Shown in pieces: positions 15,759 through 25,778 of a stretch of DNA of 64,000 bases (positions are counted from its first letter, which is position 1; every line of letters begins with the position of its first letter). Location of the stretch: the NCBI GenBank assembly GCA_963844695.1, contig CAWJPL010000005.1, positions 62,001-126,000 on the forward strand, read 5' to 3'. The notes under the pieces are model-generated. The model saw only the letters and a program-made list of their open reading frames with translations. It made no database searches and was not told the origin of the DNA. The DNA is from RYN-230 sp963844695. Lineage in GTDB: Bacteria > Actinomycetota > Actinomycetes > Streptosporangiales > Streptosporangiaceae. The position numbers and the translations under genes are program-made.

Positions 15759-17777
15759 GTGAGCACTTCGGATCAGCCGGCCCAGGACCAGCCGGCACCG
15801 GACCGGCCGGCCCAGGATCAGCCGGCCCAGGATCAGCGGGGACGGGGTCAGCCGCCCGGGACGCGCCATCCACTCGATCCGCTGACCGCCGGGGAGTTCC
15901 GCCAGGTGGCCGGCGTACTGCGGCGCGACCGGGAGGTGGGCCCGCGGTGGCGGATCGCCTCGATCGAACTGCGCGAGCCGGCCAAGGACGCCCTGGCCGC
16001 GGGAACCGGCCCGGCGCCGCCCCGCGAGGCGCTGGCCGTCTGCTGGAACCGCGACGACGGCCACGCTTACCGCGCCGTGGTGTCGCTGGACGGGGACGCC
16101 GTCACCGCCTGGGAGCCGCTCCCCGGCCAGCAACCGAACATCACGCAGGACGAGTGGCACGAGTGCGACGAGATGCTGCGCGACGACCCGGCCCTGGCGG
16201 CGGCGCTCGCCCAGCGCGGCATCACTGATCGCTCTCGCATCCTCACCGACCTCTGGGCCTTTGGCGCGGACCTGGTCCCGCCACGTTACCGTGGCCTGCG
16301 GCTGGGCTGGGCGGACGTCTGGCACCGCGGCAGCGAGGAAGGCAACCCCTACGCGCACCACCTCAGCGGGCTGCATCCGATCGTGGACCTCAACGCGATG
16401 ACGCTGCTGGAGGTCGGCGACGAGGGCGACCCGGGCGGCCAGCCCCAGGTGATGGGCGAGTACCTGCCGAAGCTGATCCCGACGCCGCTGCGCGACGTGG
16501 CGCCGCTGGAGATCAGCCAGCCCGAAGGGGTCTCGTTCCACCTGGACGGGCATCTGCTGCGCTGGCAGAACTGGGAGCTGCGGCTCGGCTTCAACTACCG
16601 CGAAGGCCTGGTCCTGCACACCGTCGGGTTCAACGACGGGGGCCGGCTGCGGCCGGTCGCGCACCGGCTGTCGTTCGCGGAGATGGTGGTGCCCTACCGG
16701 GATCCGACCCCGGACCACTTCCGCCGGACCGCGTTCGACATCGGCGAGTGGGGACTCGGCTTCATGACCACCTCGCTCGAACGCGGCTGCGACTGCCTCG
16801 GCGAGATCGTCTACCTGGACGCGGTGGTGCACGACTCGGCAGGCGAACCCCAGCTCATCCCGCACGCGATCTGCATCCACGAAGAGGACAACGGCGTGCT
16901 GTGGAAGCACGTGGACCACGAGTTCGGCCCGCAGGTACGCCGCGCCCGGCGGCTCGTGGTGTCCTTCCACGTCACCGTGGCGAACTACGAGTACCTGGTC
17001 TACTGGCGCTTCTACCAGGACGGCAACATCGAGTGCGAGGTCCGCGCGACCGGGATCATGGTCACCTCGAACTTCCCGGCCGGCGAGCAGCCGCCATACG
17101 GCACGCTGGTGGACAACCGCACCTACGCGCCGTTCCACCAGCACTTCATCGTGGCCCGGCTCGACCTCGACGTGGACGGCCGGGCGAACACGGTGTACGC
17201 GGTCGAGTCGGAGCCCGCGGCGCCGGGGCCGGACGACCCGTACGGGCTCGGCCTGCGGCTGCGCCAGACCCCGCTGCGCACCGAGGCGGAGGGCCAGCAG
17301 GACTACGACTGGGCCACCCAGCGCAGCTGGAAGGTGGTGAGCACGGGCACCTCGAACTCTCTCGGCACCCCGACCGGGTACAAGCTGGTGCCCGGCGGGT
17401 CGTTCCCGGCGTTGCTGGACCCCTCGTCCGCGGTGCTGCGGCGGGCCCGGGCGATCGAGCACACGCTGTGGGTCACCCCGTACCACCGCGACGAGCGGTG
17501 GCCCTGCGGCGACTTCCCCACCCAGAGCGCGGCCGACTCCGGGCTGCCCGTCTGGACCGCGCAGAACCGCTCCATCACCGGCACCGACGTCGTGCTGTGG
17601 TACGTGTTCGGCATCCACCACATCACCCGGCCGGAGGACTGGCCGATCATGCCGGTGGACACGGTGTCGTTCTGGCTCAAGCCGTTCGGGTTCTTTGACC
17701 GTAATCCCGCTCTTGACGTGCCCCCGGACGGGAGTTCCGGCTGCCAGCCGGGCGGGGACGGCGCCGGATCCGGGTGA
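15759..17777 (+). CDS. Copper-containing primary-amine oxidase
   Basis: 672 residues from GTG. This topaquinone enzyme oxidises primary amines to aldehydes with release of ammonia and hydrogen peroxide. The cofactor precursor motif is VANYEY, with Tyr410 converted to TPQ. Copper ligands are His460 and His462 (HQH) and a late His (620/621 in GIHHITRPED). The likely catalytic base lies in VYLDAVVHDS. The N-terminus is a DQPAQDQPAPD low-complexity leader encoded by a DNA repeat, and there is no signal peptide, so it is cytosolic. It ends in DIGEWGLGF and FWLKPFGFF blocks normal for the family. Confidence 0.93.
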   Translation: MSTSDQPAQDQPAPDRPAQDQPAQDQRGRGQPPGTRHPLDPLTAGEFRQVAGVLRRDREVGPRWRIASIELREPAKDALAAGTGPAPPREALAVCWNRDDGHAYRAVVSLDGDAVTAWEPLPGQQPNITQDEWHECDEMLRDDPALAAALAQRGITDRSRILTDLWAFGADLVPPRYRGLRLGWADVWHRGSEEGNPYAHHLSGLHPIVDLNAMTLLEVGDEGDPGGQPQVMGEYLPKLIPTPLRDVAPLEISQPEGVSFHLDGHLLRWQNWELRLGFNYREGLVLHTVGFNDGGRLRPVAHRLSFAEMVVPYRDPTPDHFRRTAFDIGEWGLGFMTTSLERGCDCLGEIVYLDAVVHDSAGEPQLIPHAICIHEEDNGVLWKHVDHEFGPQVRRARRLVVSFHVTVANYEYLVYWRFYQDGNIECEVRATGIMVTSNFPAGEQPPYGTLVDNRTYAPFHQHFIVARLDLDVDGRANTVYAVESEPAAPGPDDPYGLGLRLRQTPLRTEAEGQQDYDWATQRSWKVVSTGTSNSLGTPTGYKLVPGGSFPALLDPSSAVLRRARAIEHTLWVTPYHRDERWPCGDFPTQSAADSGLPVWTAQNRSITGTDVVLWYVFGIHHITRPEDWPIMPVDTVSFWLKPFGFFDRNPALDVPPDGSSGCQPGGDGAGSG

Positions 17778-17806
17778 GCAGGCCGCCAGGTGGCTAGGCT
17801 TTGCCG

Positions 17807-19487
17807 ATGCGCAGCCGCCTGGCGCTGCGGACGGCCGGGTGGGTCGCTGGCCTGACCGCCGCGCTCTGGATGACCGCCGGCGGATCCGCCGGCGCGGGTA
17901 CGTCCGTCCCGCCCTCCTCTCTCAGCGCGCGCTCGTCCCTGAGCGCCATTTCTTCCCCTAACGCCGCTTCCTCCCCCGGTGCCGGTTCCTGGACCGTGTA
18001 CCACGGCGACCCGGCTGGCTCCGGGACCGCGGCGTCGGCCCACCGGGTGGACACCGCCTCCCGGGCGTGGACCTCGGCGGCGCTCGACGGGGAGATCTAC
18101 GGTGAGCCGCTGGTGTCGGCGGGCCGGGTGTACGTGGCCACCGAGAACAACACCGTGTACGCGCTCTCCGCCGCGACGGGAGCGGTGGCCTGGTCCCGCC
18201 ATCTGGCCACCCCGGTGCCGTCCAGCTCGCTGCCCTGCGGCGACATCGCGCCCACCGTCGGGATCACCGGCACCCCGGTCATCGACCCGGCCCGGGGCGA
18301 GATCTTCGTGGTGGCCGACGAGGTGGCCCAGGGCCGGCCCGCCCACGTGCTGACCGGCCTGAGCACGACAACGGGCCGGGTCGAGATGACCCGGGACGTG
18401 GACCCGCCCGGGGCGGACACGGCCGCGCTGCTCCAGCGCACCGGGCTGACCCTGGCCGGCGGGCGGGTGGTGTTCGGCTTCGGCGGCAACGACGGGGACT
18501 GCGCCAGCTACCGCGGACGGGTCGTGGCCGTCCCCGAAGCCGGCGGCCCGCCCGCCATGTTCACCGTGGACGCGAAGACCGGCCAGTCGCAGGGCGCGGT
18601 CTGGATGGGCGGGGCCGCCCCGGCCGTCGAACGCCCGCGGTGACGTGTGGGTCAGCGTCGGGAACGGTTCGGTGTACCAGGCCTCGCGCGGCTACGACGA
18701 CAGCGACTCCGTGCTCGACCTGTCGCCCTCGATGCGGCTGCTGCAGTACTTCGCGCCGGCCGACTGGCCAGCGAACAACTCCCGGGACCTCGACATGTCC
18801 GCCGAGCCGGTGCTGCTGCCCGGCGGCCAGGTGCTGCTGGCCGGCAAGTCCCGCATCGCCTACCTGCTCAACGGGGCTCACCTCGGCGGCGTCGGCGGGC
18901 AGCTGGCCTCCCTGGGGCCGTTGTGCGGCTCCGATATCGACGGCGGGGCCGCGGTGACCGGCAGCACCGTGTACCTGCCTTGTGCTGGGGCCGGGATCGT
19001 GGCGATCCGGGCGACGGCGTCACCGCCGGGCCTGCGGCTGCTGTGGCGGTCCGGGACCGGCGGCGGCCCGCCCATCGTGGCCGGCGGCCTGGTCTGGACG
19101 ATCAGCCTCGCCGGCACCCTGTACGGCCTCGACCCGCAGACCGGCCAGGTGCGGCAGCAGGCCGCCCTCGGCGCGGTGGCGAATCACTTCCCCACCCCGA
19201 GCGTCGGCGCCGGGCTGCTGCTGGCCCCGGCGGCCAGCCGGGTGGTCGCGTTCCGGGCGGCCGGGGCCGCGGGCGCTCCGGGCGGCCAGGCTGGCAGCGT
19301 TCCGGCCAGCACGGCTCCGGCCAGCACGGGCCCGGCGGGGCACGCCTCCCGGGGACCCCTGCCGGGCGGCAACGTATCCACCACGGGACTGCCGGGTGGC
19401 GCCATCGCCGGCATCGTGGTCGGCAGCCTGCTGGTGCTGACCGGGATCGGCTGGCTGATATGGCGCCGCGTGCCGAACCGGCCCTAG
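17807..19487 (+). pseudogene. Membrane-anchored PQQ-type beta-propeller protein, one frameshift
   Basis: It starts at ATG 17807 with a signal peptide (LALRTAGWVAGLTAALWMTA) and has propeller blades with YVATENNTVYALSAATGAVAW-type repeats. It ends in a Pro/Ala/Ser linker, one membrane helix (IAGIVVGSLLVLTGIGWLIW) and a basic tail. The frame breaks at about 18629-18632. An extra A turns VDARGDVWVSVGNG into VERPR-stop. Both halves are otherwise continuous and in order. If the base is an error, the product is an about 560-residue extracellular propeller tethered to the membrane. Confidence 0.72.
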
Positions 19488-19562
19488 GCGCGCGGCCTGG
19501 GCTGGCTGGTGTGGCGGCGGACCCGGCCCCGAACCCCTTCATGAATCCGGCCGCGCCTGGTC

Positions 19563-19625
19563 CCCTTCATGATCACGGTCAAAAAGGGGGGCATCTGTCA
19601 GAAATCGACCGTGATCACGGAAGGG
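19563..19625. terminator. Bidirectional hairpin between convergent genes
   Basis: The arms CCCTTCATGATCACGGTC (19563-19580) and GACCGTGATCACGGAAGGG (19607-19625) pair almost perfectly around a 26-nt loop containing AAAAAGGGGGG. It lies between the propeller gene and the small membrane-protein gene, which converge, so it probably terminates both. A dispersed intergenic repeat is also possible. Confidence 0.6.
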
Positions 19626-19639
19626 CACCTGCGGCGGTG

Positions 19640-19942
19640 CTAGAGGGCGTCGTCTTCTTCTTCGCGCCGGCGACTCCCGCCTACCGGACGGCCGTAGAGC
19701 CGGGCGTCCCGCTCGATCTCCGCGACGTCCTCTTCGGCGGCCTGCCGGACCCGCCGGCTGTGCGTGGTCCGCAGCCGGGGGCGGCTGACCAGCAGCCGGG
19801 TTCGCCGGCCGACCAGCGCCACGATCACCAGCAGCGCGACGATGACCACCACGAAGATCACGGCGGCTTCGGTCCAGGAGAAACTGCTGGATGTGGACGC
19901 GGCTTCCGCCCAAGCACTGCCTACGCTGACCCCGGACGTCAT
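19640..19942 (-). CDS. Single-pass small membrane protein
   Basis: 100 residues from ATG at 19942, with GAGGCGGAACC upstream. A short Ser/Thr/Ala-rich N-terminus precedes one strong membrane helix (AAVIFVVVIVALLVIVALVG). An Arg-rich, acidic cytoplasmic tail follows, containing EEDVAEIERDARLYGR and ending REEEDDAL. I recognise no family. Its charge pattern suggests the C-terminus is inside the cell. It is divergent from the O-methyltransferase gene with about 320 bp between. Confidence 0.6.
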   Translation of the reverse strand: MTSGVSVGSAWAEAASTSSSFSWTEAAVIFVVVIVALLVIVALVGRRTRLLVSRPRLRTTHSRRVRQAAEEDVAEIERDARLYGRPVGGSRRREEEDDAL

Positions 19943-20261
19943 GGTTCCGCCTCCCGGCCCCGAGCCAGCCGCGCGGCTCTGTCGCCGCGCCAACGCCATC
20001 CCGAGCCGTCTTCTCCAGTGTAAAGCGCAGGCCAAATCTGGCGCACCTGTCTGGGCCCGGGGAAGTGCCCGGGGAAAGCAACGCCGCAGGCCGCCCCCCG
20101 CTGAGCGCGCGGCCCGCCGCGGACACGCGGTCCGCGGCCCCCGTTATCCGCCCGGGCAGCCCATTTACAAGCCCCGCCGGGGCGTGTGGACTTGGCCCGG
20201 AACGTCCGGCTGGTCCATTCCGCCGCGCCTTTCCATCCACCCGCTGAGGGGAGCCCCCGTC

Positions 20262-21350
20262 GTGTCTGAGCAGGCCGCCACCGGAGACGCTGGTCCCGCC
20301 TTCCCGGGCCCCGGGGAGATGTCTTTATACGCCGCGATGCTCGGCGAGACCGGCCGACAGCTCGGCTGGCTGCTGGAAGGCATGATGACCGCCCAGGTCA
20401 CCTCGGTGCTGGCCCGCCTGGGAGTCGCGGACGAACTGGCCGACGGGCCGCTCACGGCCACCCAGCTGGCGCTCCGGGTGGGCGCCGCGCCCGACGCACT
20501 GTCCCGGCTGCTGTCCGCGGCGGCCGTCTACGGGCTGGTGCGCAAGGACGCCGGGGGGCGGTTCGCGCTGACCCCGGCCGGTGATCTGCTGCGCACCGCC
20601 GCGGACGGCTCAGCGCGGGGTGTCGCGGTCGGGTTCCTGGCCCCGCCGTTGTGGCAGAGCGCCGGGCGCCTGGCCGAGATCGTGCGCAATCCGGAGCCAG
20701 TGAACCCGGCCGGGCCGGGCGGCGTCTACGACTACTTCAGCCAGCACCGGCAGGAGGCGGCCTGGTTCGTCCAGGCCATGGGCCGGGCCACCGCGATCCT
20801 GGTGGACGAGTTCGCGCGGACCGGTTTCCGGCCGCTGGCCTCCGGGCGCGTCGTCAACGTGGGCGGCAGCCGCGGGACGCTCCTGGCCTACCTGCTCAGG
20901 GCCCTCCCGTCCGCGCGCGGGGTGCTGATGGACCGCGCCGAGGCGCTGGCCGAGGCGCCCGGGTTCCTGGCCGCGAAGGGCGTCGACGACCGCGTCGAGC
21001 TCGTGGTCGGCGACTTCCTGCGCGAGGTCCCGGCCAGCGGCGACCTGTACGTGCTGAGCCAGGTCCTGCATAACTGGGACGACGAGCACGTGCGCACCAT
21101 CGTCGGTAACTGCCACCGGGCGAGCCGGCCCGGCGGCGGCCTCATGGTGATCGACTACATGCTCCCGGACGGGCCGGAGCCGTCCCTGGCCCATCTGCTG
21201 GACCTGATCATGATGATGGTCCTGGGCGGCCGGGAGCGCACCCGCGCCGAGCACGAGGCGCTGCTGGGCGCGGAGGGTTACACGCTGGTCCGGGACACCC
21301 TCCTGACCGAGGTGCTGCCCTGGCGGGTGCTGGAGTTCGAGCGTGGGTGA
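20262..21350 (+). CDS. O-methyltransferase (family 2, acetylserotonin-OMT-like)
   Basis: 362 residues from GTG at 20262, with GAGGGGAGCC upstream. An N-terminal winged-helix dimerisation domain (about 20-110; VTSVLARLGVADELADGP, TPAGDLL) is followed by a Rossmann SAM domain. The SAM motif reads VVNVGGSRGTLLAYLL. The catalytic His is in LSQVLHNWDDEH, and a GLMVIDYML strand follows. Relatives methylate hydroxyls on aromatic polyketides and similar small molecules. No biosynthetic cluster surrounds it, so the substrate is unknown. The upstream 300 bp hold its promoter region and no gene. Confidence 0.87.
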   Translation: MSEQAATGDAGPAFPGPGEMSLYAAMLGETGRQLGWLLEGMMTAQVTSVLARLGVADELADGPLTATQLALRVGAAPDALSRLLSAAAVYGLVRKDAGGRFALTPAGDLLRTAADGSARGVAVGFLAPPLWQSAGRLAEIVRNPEPVNPAGPGGVYDYFSQHRQEAAWFVQAMGRATAILVDEFARTGFRPLASGRVVNVGGSRGTLLAYLLRALPSARGVLMDRAEALAEAPGFLAAKGVDDRVELVVGDFLREVPASGDLYVLSQVLHNWDDEHVRTIVGNCHRASRPGGGLMVIDYMLPDGPEPSLAHLLDLIMMMVLGGRERTRAEHEALLGAEGYTLVRDTLLTEVLPWRVLEFERG

Positions 21351-21380
21351 CCAGGGATCCTGACCGCGCCGCAGCCGTGA

Positions 21381-22139
21381 TCACGGCCCGGCGGCGGTGA
21401 GCCAGGCGGAGGCCAGCCGCTGCGGGCCCTGCCGGAGCCAGGCCCGCAGCTCCCCCGGTTCCCGGCCGGTCACCAGCTCCGGCTCGGCGCCGGGCAGGAT
21501 GGGCCGGTGGTACTCCAGCTCGGCGCGGCCGGGCAGCCAGTCCAGGCCGGCCAGCTCGTCCTCGACGGCGGCCCAGTGAACGGCGTTGTTGACGTGGCCG
21601 GCGGTGTCGAAGTCCGCGGCGCGCAGCGGCCAGGGCCGTCCCTTGGCGGACTCGGGCAGCCCCGGGTGGGTGAGCCGGGCCGAGACCTGCCGGCCGCCGG
21701 TCGAGGGCCCGTAGACCCGCTGGAACGACTCGTCCAGCGGGACCGGCCGCCCGTCCGCCGAGACCGCGACCCAGATCGCGGTGGACTGGATAAGGTCCCC
21801 GTCCGCCCCGCTCACCGTCGTGGTGCGCTCCGCCCACCGCGGGCCGGTGGCTGAGCAATAGGTACGCAACGAAATTCGCTCCCGGTGCGCGGGGAACCCC
21901 CCGACGGCCAGGGCCACCCGGCGCAGCAGCCACAGGTACGAGCTGTCCCAGCCGGCGTCGCTGACATCGTCTTCGGCCGCCTCCTGGAGGTAGCGGGCCA
22001 GCGTGTCGAGCCGCAGCCGTCCGGCCGGGGTCACCTCGGTGCTCTGGACCTTCCGGGCCGAGGTGAACACCCGGCCCTGCGCGGGGTCGGCCCGGAACAC
22101 CGGGGCCGGGCGGGGCAGCAGGAAAGTCATCCCTGGCAT
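21381..22139 (-). CDS. Acyl-ACP thioesterase-like (double hot-dog) protein
   Basis: About 252 residues. The pattern is of acyl-ACP thioesterases/acyltransferase-like double hot-dog proteins: VQSTEVTPAGRLRLDTLARY with QEAAEDDVSDAGWDSSYLWL in the first half. The catalytic-region motif FDTAGHVNNAVHWAAVEDE lies in the second. The ATG at 22139 is chosen; another ATG 9 bp later is possible. It is divergent from gnd. It probably acts on fatty-acyl or polyketide acyl carriers. Confidence 0.82.
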   Translation of the reverse strand: MPGMTFLLPRPAPVFRADPAQGRVFTSARKVQSTEVTPAGRLRLDTLARYLQEAAEDDVSDAGWDSSYLWLLRRVALAVGGFPAHRERISLRTYCSATGPRWAERTTTVSGADGDLIQSTAIWVAVSADGRPVPLDESFQRVYGPSTGGRQVSARLTHPGLPESAKGRPWPLRAADFDTAGHVNNAVHWAAVEDELAGLDWLPGRAELEYHRPILPGAEPELVTGREPGELRAWLRQGPQRLASAWLTAAGP

Positions 22140-22237
22140 TGTGGCCGACGTGCTTACCGCGTGATGACACCGGGCCAGCGCGGGTAGGTAACGGGCTACC
22201 CTCGCGAATGACGACGAGACTCTCCGAGGAGCCACGC

Positions 22238-23680
22238 ATGACTCAGCAGGGCAACGCAGACATCGGCGTGACGGGCCTGGCGGTGATGGGCCGCAACCTG
22301 GCCCGGAACCTGGCCCGGCACGGGAACGTCGTGTCGTTGCACAACCGCTCGCCGGAGCGGACCCGCAGCCTGGTCAAGGAGCATGGCGACGAGGGCACGT
22401 TCGTGCCCGCCGAGTCGATGAAGGAGTTCGTGGCCAGCCTGAGCCGGCCGCGGGCCATCATCGTCATGGTCAAGGCGGGCGAGGCCACCGACGCGGTGAT
22501 CGACGAGCTGGTGCCCCTGCTGGACGAGGGCGACATCGTCATCGACTGCGGCAACGCGCACTTCATGGACACCCGGCGGCGCGAGGCCGCGCTGCGCGAG
22601 CACGGCCTGCACTTCGTCGGGTGCGGCGTGTCGGGCGGCGAGGAGGGCGCCCTGCTCGGCCCGAGCATCATGCCGGGCGGCTCCCCGGAGTCCTACCAGA
22701 AGCTCGGCCCGATCTTCGAGTCGATCGCCGCCCAGGTCGATGGCACGCCGTGCTGCACGCACGTGGGCCCGGACGGGGCCGGTCACTTCGTCAAGATGGT
22801 GCACAACGGCATCGAGTACGCGGACATGCAGCTCATCGCCGAGGCCTACGACCTGCTCCGGGCGGGCCTGGGGGCGTCGGCGCCCGAGATCGCCGAGATC
22901 TTCCGCACCTGGAACGAGGGGGACCTGGACTCGTTCCTCATCGGGATCACCGCGCAGGTGCTCGCGCACATCGACGCCGAGACCGGGAAGCCGTTCGTGG
23001 ACGTGGTGCTCGACCAGGCCGAGCAGAAGGGCACCGGCCGCTGGACGGTGCAGAGCGCGCTCGACCTGGGTATCCCGATCACCGGCATCGCCGAGGCGAC
23101 CTTCGCCCGGGCCTTGTCCGGCCACGCGGACCAGCGCGCGGCCGCCCGCGCGGCGTTCGGGACCGCGGTGACGTCCCCGCAGATCAGCGACACCGGCGCG
23201 TTCGTAGACGACGTCCGCCGGGCGCTCTACGCGTCCAAGGTGGTCGCCTACGCCCAGGGCTTCGACCACATCGCCGCGGGCAGCGAGGAATACGGCTGGG
23301 ACATCGACCGGGGCGCGATGGCGACCATCTGGCGCGGCGGCTGCATCATCCGGGCCCGGTTCCTGGACCGTATCCGGGAGGCCTACGACGAGGACCCCGC
23401 GCTGCCCAGCCTGCTGGTCGCGCCGTACTTCGCCGCGGCGGTCCGGGACGGGGTGGACAGCTGGCGCCGGGTGGTGGCCCAGGCCGCGATGGCCGGCGTG
23501 CCGTCCCCGGCGTTCTCTTCCTCGCTGGCCTACTACGACGGCCTGCGGCAGGAACGGCTGCCCGCCGCGCTGATCCAGGGCCTGCGGGACAACTTCGGCG
23601 CCCATACCTACCACCGGGTGGACAAGCCGGGCACCTTCCACACCGAATGGGCCGGCGACGGTCAGGAGCACCCGGCCTGA
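22238..23680 (+). CDS. gnd: 6-phosphogluconate dehydrogenase, decarboxylating
   Basis: 480 residues, the full length of the long NADP-type enzyme of the oxidative pentose phosphate pathway. The nucleotide site reads GVTGLAVMGRNLARNLARHG. The substrate signature includes GCGVSGGEEGA and HFVKMVHNGIEYADMQLIAE, with catalytic Lys and Glu visible. The EQKGTGRWT block and a C-terminal YHRVDKPGTFHTEW also match. The ATG at 22238 has GAGGAGCC at good distance; an in-frame ATG ten codons earlier is less likely. It stands alone and divergent from the thioesterase. Confidence 0.96.
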   Translation: MTQQGNADIGVTGLAVMGRNLARNLARHGNVVSLHNRSPERTRSLVKEHGDEGTFVPAESMKEFVASLSRPRAIIVMVKAGEATDAVIDELVPLLDEGDIVIDCGNAHFMDTRRREAALREHGLHFVGCGVSGGEEGALLGPSIMPGGSPESYQKLGPIFESIAAQVDGTPCCTHVGPDGAGHFVKMVHNGIEYADMQLIAEAYDLLRAGLGASAPEIAEIFRTWNEGDLDSFLIGITAQVLAHIDAETGKPFVDVVLDQAEQKGTGRWTVQSALDLGIPITGIAEATFARALSGHADQRAAARAAFGTAVTSPQISDTGAFVDDVRRALYASKVVAYAQGFDHIAAGSEEYGWDIDRGAMATIWRGGCIIRARFLDRIREAYDEDPALPSLLVAPYFAAAVRDGVDSWRRVVAQAAMAGVPSPAFSSSLAYYDGLRQERLPAALIQGLRDNFGAHTYHRVDKPGTFHTEWAGDGQEHPA

Positions 23681-23787
23681 CCACACGGCCTGGGCCGGGA
23701 GGTCCCCGCGTCAAGAATTCACAACAGGCGCGCCGGAACGAGCGCCGATTCGCACCGCAGCGCCCTGGCGCTCGTATCCTGGCGGGC

Positions 23788-24777
23788 ATGCATTCGTCGG
23801 CTGCCCGGGCGCGTCACCGCGCGTGGCTCCCTGTAGTCTCGGGCTCACTTTTCGTTATCCTGGGCGTGTCGGGCTGCAGCATGTTCACGCCCGCCAGCCA
23901 GCACTCGTCGGCGCCGCCCTCGAGTGGCGGGTCGGGGTCAGGGTCGGGGTCGTCGACACCCAGCCCGAGCGTGACGCCCACGCCCCAGGTGTGCGCCAGG
24001 AACGCGCCCGGCTTTCCCTGCACGATGCGTAACCGGATCAAGGACATCCGCGGCTACATGCGGCACCTGCCCGGTTCCATCGGCATCGTGATCTACGACC
24101 GGAAGAACGGGGCGATCTGGCACAACGCCAACGCCAGCGTCTCCTACCCGGCCGCGTCCACGATGAAGCTGGCCATGATGACGGACATCCTGCAGCGCAA
24201 CGACGCGGGCAGCATCCACCTGACCAGCGCCGACCGGCAGGCGATGTTCCAGGCCCTGTACACCAGCAACGACGACGACGCCAACTACCTGTGGAACAAG
24301 TACGAGGACGCCAGCTTCCTGAACCGGATCCGGGCGTTCGGGATGAACGACGCCAGGTTCACTTCGTCGTACATCAACTGGGGCTTCATGGACTGCACGG
24401 CCCGGGACCTGGACAACCTGATCAACTACGTGCTCAAGGACGCCCCGGCCAACGTCCGGAACTACCTGGTCTACCGGCTCCAGCACGTCGCGGCGCTCGA
24501 CCAGCAGTGGGGCGTCTGGGGCGCGGGCCCGCAGAACCATCCGGGCAACAAGGACGGGTGGGAGCAGGACGGCAACATCTGGATCACCAACACCGTCGGC
24601 TTCGCGGGCCCGGACCAGCAGTACACGATGGCGATCATGTACAACCTGGGCGGCTTCCGCGGTGTCGGGGACGCCGGGTTCAAGTTCGGCTCGAACAAGC
24701 TGACGCAGATCGCGTCGATCCTGTTCCAGGGCCACCACACCGCGGCTCCCACCCCCCAGGCCTCCGCGGTGCCCTAG
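23788..24777 (+). CDS. Lipoprotein serine hydrolase (class A beta-lactamase-related)
   Basis: 329 residues. The signal sequence ends in a lipobox LGVSGC, so it is probably membrane-tethered outside the cell. A Ser/Gly/Pro linker follows, then a DD-peptidase/beta-lactamase fold domain. The SxxK motif is in AASTMKLAMM and an SxN-type motif in TSNDDDANYLW. A late KDG/W region (HPGNKDGWEQDG) is followed by the strand NTVGFAG. It is either a penicillin-interacting protein or a beta-lactamase homologue. The linker-rich N-terminus is typical of the actinobacterial lipoprotein versions. Confidence 0.82.
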   Translation: MHSSAARARHRAWLPVVSGSLFVILGVSGCSMFTPASQHSSAPPSSGGSGSGSGSSTPSPSVTPTPQVCARNAPGFPCTMRNRIKDIRGYMRHLPGSIGIVIYDRKNGAIWHNANASVSYPAASTMKLAMMTDILQRNDAGSIHLTSADRQAMFQALYTSNDDDANYLWNKYEDASFLNRIRAFGMNDARFTSSYINWGFMDCTARDLDNLINYVLKDAPANVRNYLVYRLQHVAALDQQWGVWGAGPQNHPGNKDGWEQDGNIWITNTVGFAGPDQQYTMAIMYNLGGFRGVGDAGFKFGSNKLTQIASILFQGHHTAAPTPQASAVP

Positions 24778-24818
24778 CCCGGCCCTCCGGCGGTGCCCGA
24801 GCCCGGCGCTGGCCAGGG

Positions 24819-25634
24819 TCAGGGCTTGCGGCCCACCACGCAATAGGTGGGCAGGCCGGGTGAGTCGAAGTGCTGGGGCAGCCCAGGGTGCCACTGGCCC
24901 AGCGGCACCACACCGGGGTCGATGATCTGCAGGCCGTCGAAGAACCGGGTCACCTGGGCCCGGGTCCGGGGCGTGATCGGGACCGCGGACCGCTGGTTGT
25001 AGCGCTCGGTCCCCGCCGCGACCGGCCCGCTCTGGATGTCGCCGGTCGCGTGTGACAGCGCCAGGAAGCTGCCCGCCGGCAACGCGTCCATGAGCGTTGC
25101 GGTGACCTTGTACGGGTCATCGGCTTCAGGCACGAAGTGGAGCACGGCCAGCAGCATCACCGCGACCGGCTGGGTGAAGTCCAGCGTCCGCGCCGCTTGC
25201 GCCAGGACCCGGTCGGTGTCCCGGATGTCCGCGTCAACGTAGGCGGTCGCGCCGTCAGGCCCGCTGGTCAGCAGCGCACGGGCGTGGGCCAGCACGATCG
25301 GGTCGTTGTCCACGTAGACGACTCGCGCCCGCTCGTTCGCCCGCTGGGCTACCTCATGAGTGTTGTTCGCGGTAGGCAGGCCCGTCCCGACGTCGAGAAA
25401 CTGGCCGATGCCCCGGTCGGTGACCAGGTAGTGCACGGCGGCGGCCAGGAAGGCGCGGCCCGCCCGGGCCACCATCGCCATGGCCGGCATGACCTCGAGG
25501 ACTCTCTGGGCCGCCACCCGGTCGGCGCTGAAGTTGTCCTTGCCGCCGAGGAAGTAGTCCCAGATCCGCGCGGGGTGCGCCACGCTGGTGTCGAACCCGG
25601 GCGCCGCGACCCCGGGGGTGTCGTCCGCCCCCAT
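24819..25634 (-). CDS. SAM-dependent methyltransferase, DUF574 (S-adenosyl methyltransferase) family
   Basis: 271 residues from the ATG at 25634, preceded by GGAGAGGGG. The opening FDTSVAHPARIWDYFLGGKD is the hallmark of this actinomycete-specific family (PF04672). The SAM site is FLDVGTGLPTANNTHEVAQ, with VVYVDNDPIVLAHARALL after it. The C-terminal FFDGLQIIDPGVVPLGQW is also typical. These proteins occur in many copies in such genomes and their substrates are unknown. It converges with the serine hydrolase gene. Confidence 0.9.
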   Translation of the reverse strand: MGADDTPGVAAPGFDTSVAHPARIWDYFLGGKDNFSADRVAAQRVLEVMPAMAMVARAGRAFLAAAVHYLVTDRGIGQFLDVGTGLPTANNTHEVAQRANERARVVYVDNDPIVLAHARALLTSGPDGATAYVDADIRDTDRVLAQAARTLDFTQPVAVMLLAVLHFVPEADDPYKVTATLMDALPAGSFLALSHATGDIQSGPVAAGTERYNQRSAVPITPRTRAQVTRFFDGLQIIDPGVVPLGQWHPGLPQHFDSPGLPTYCVVGRKP

Positions 25635-25778
25635 CACGCCCCTCTCCGACCGCCGGTGCTTCCCGCCCACAGTATGCAAACGCATGCGAAATGGTCAGGG
25701 GAAGACTATTAGCGGCGGGTACCGCGAGAGTGGCGGGGCGCGGTGACCCGTGGTCCCGGGAGAGCCGGGGAGAGCCGC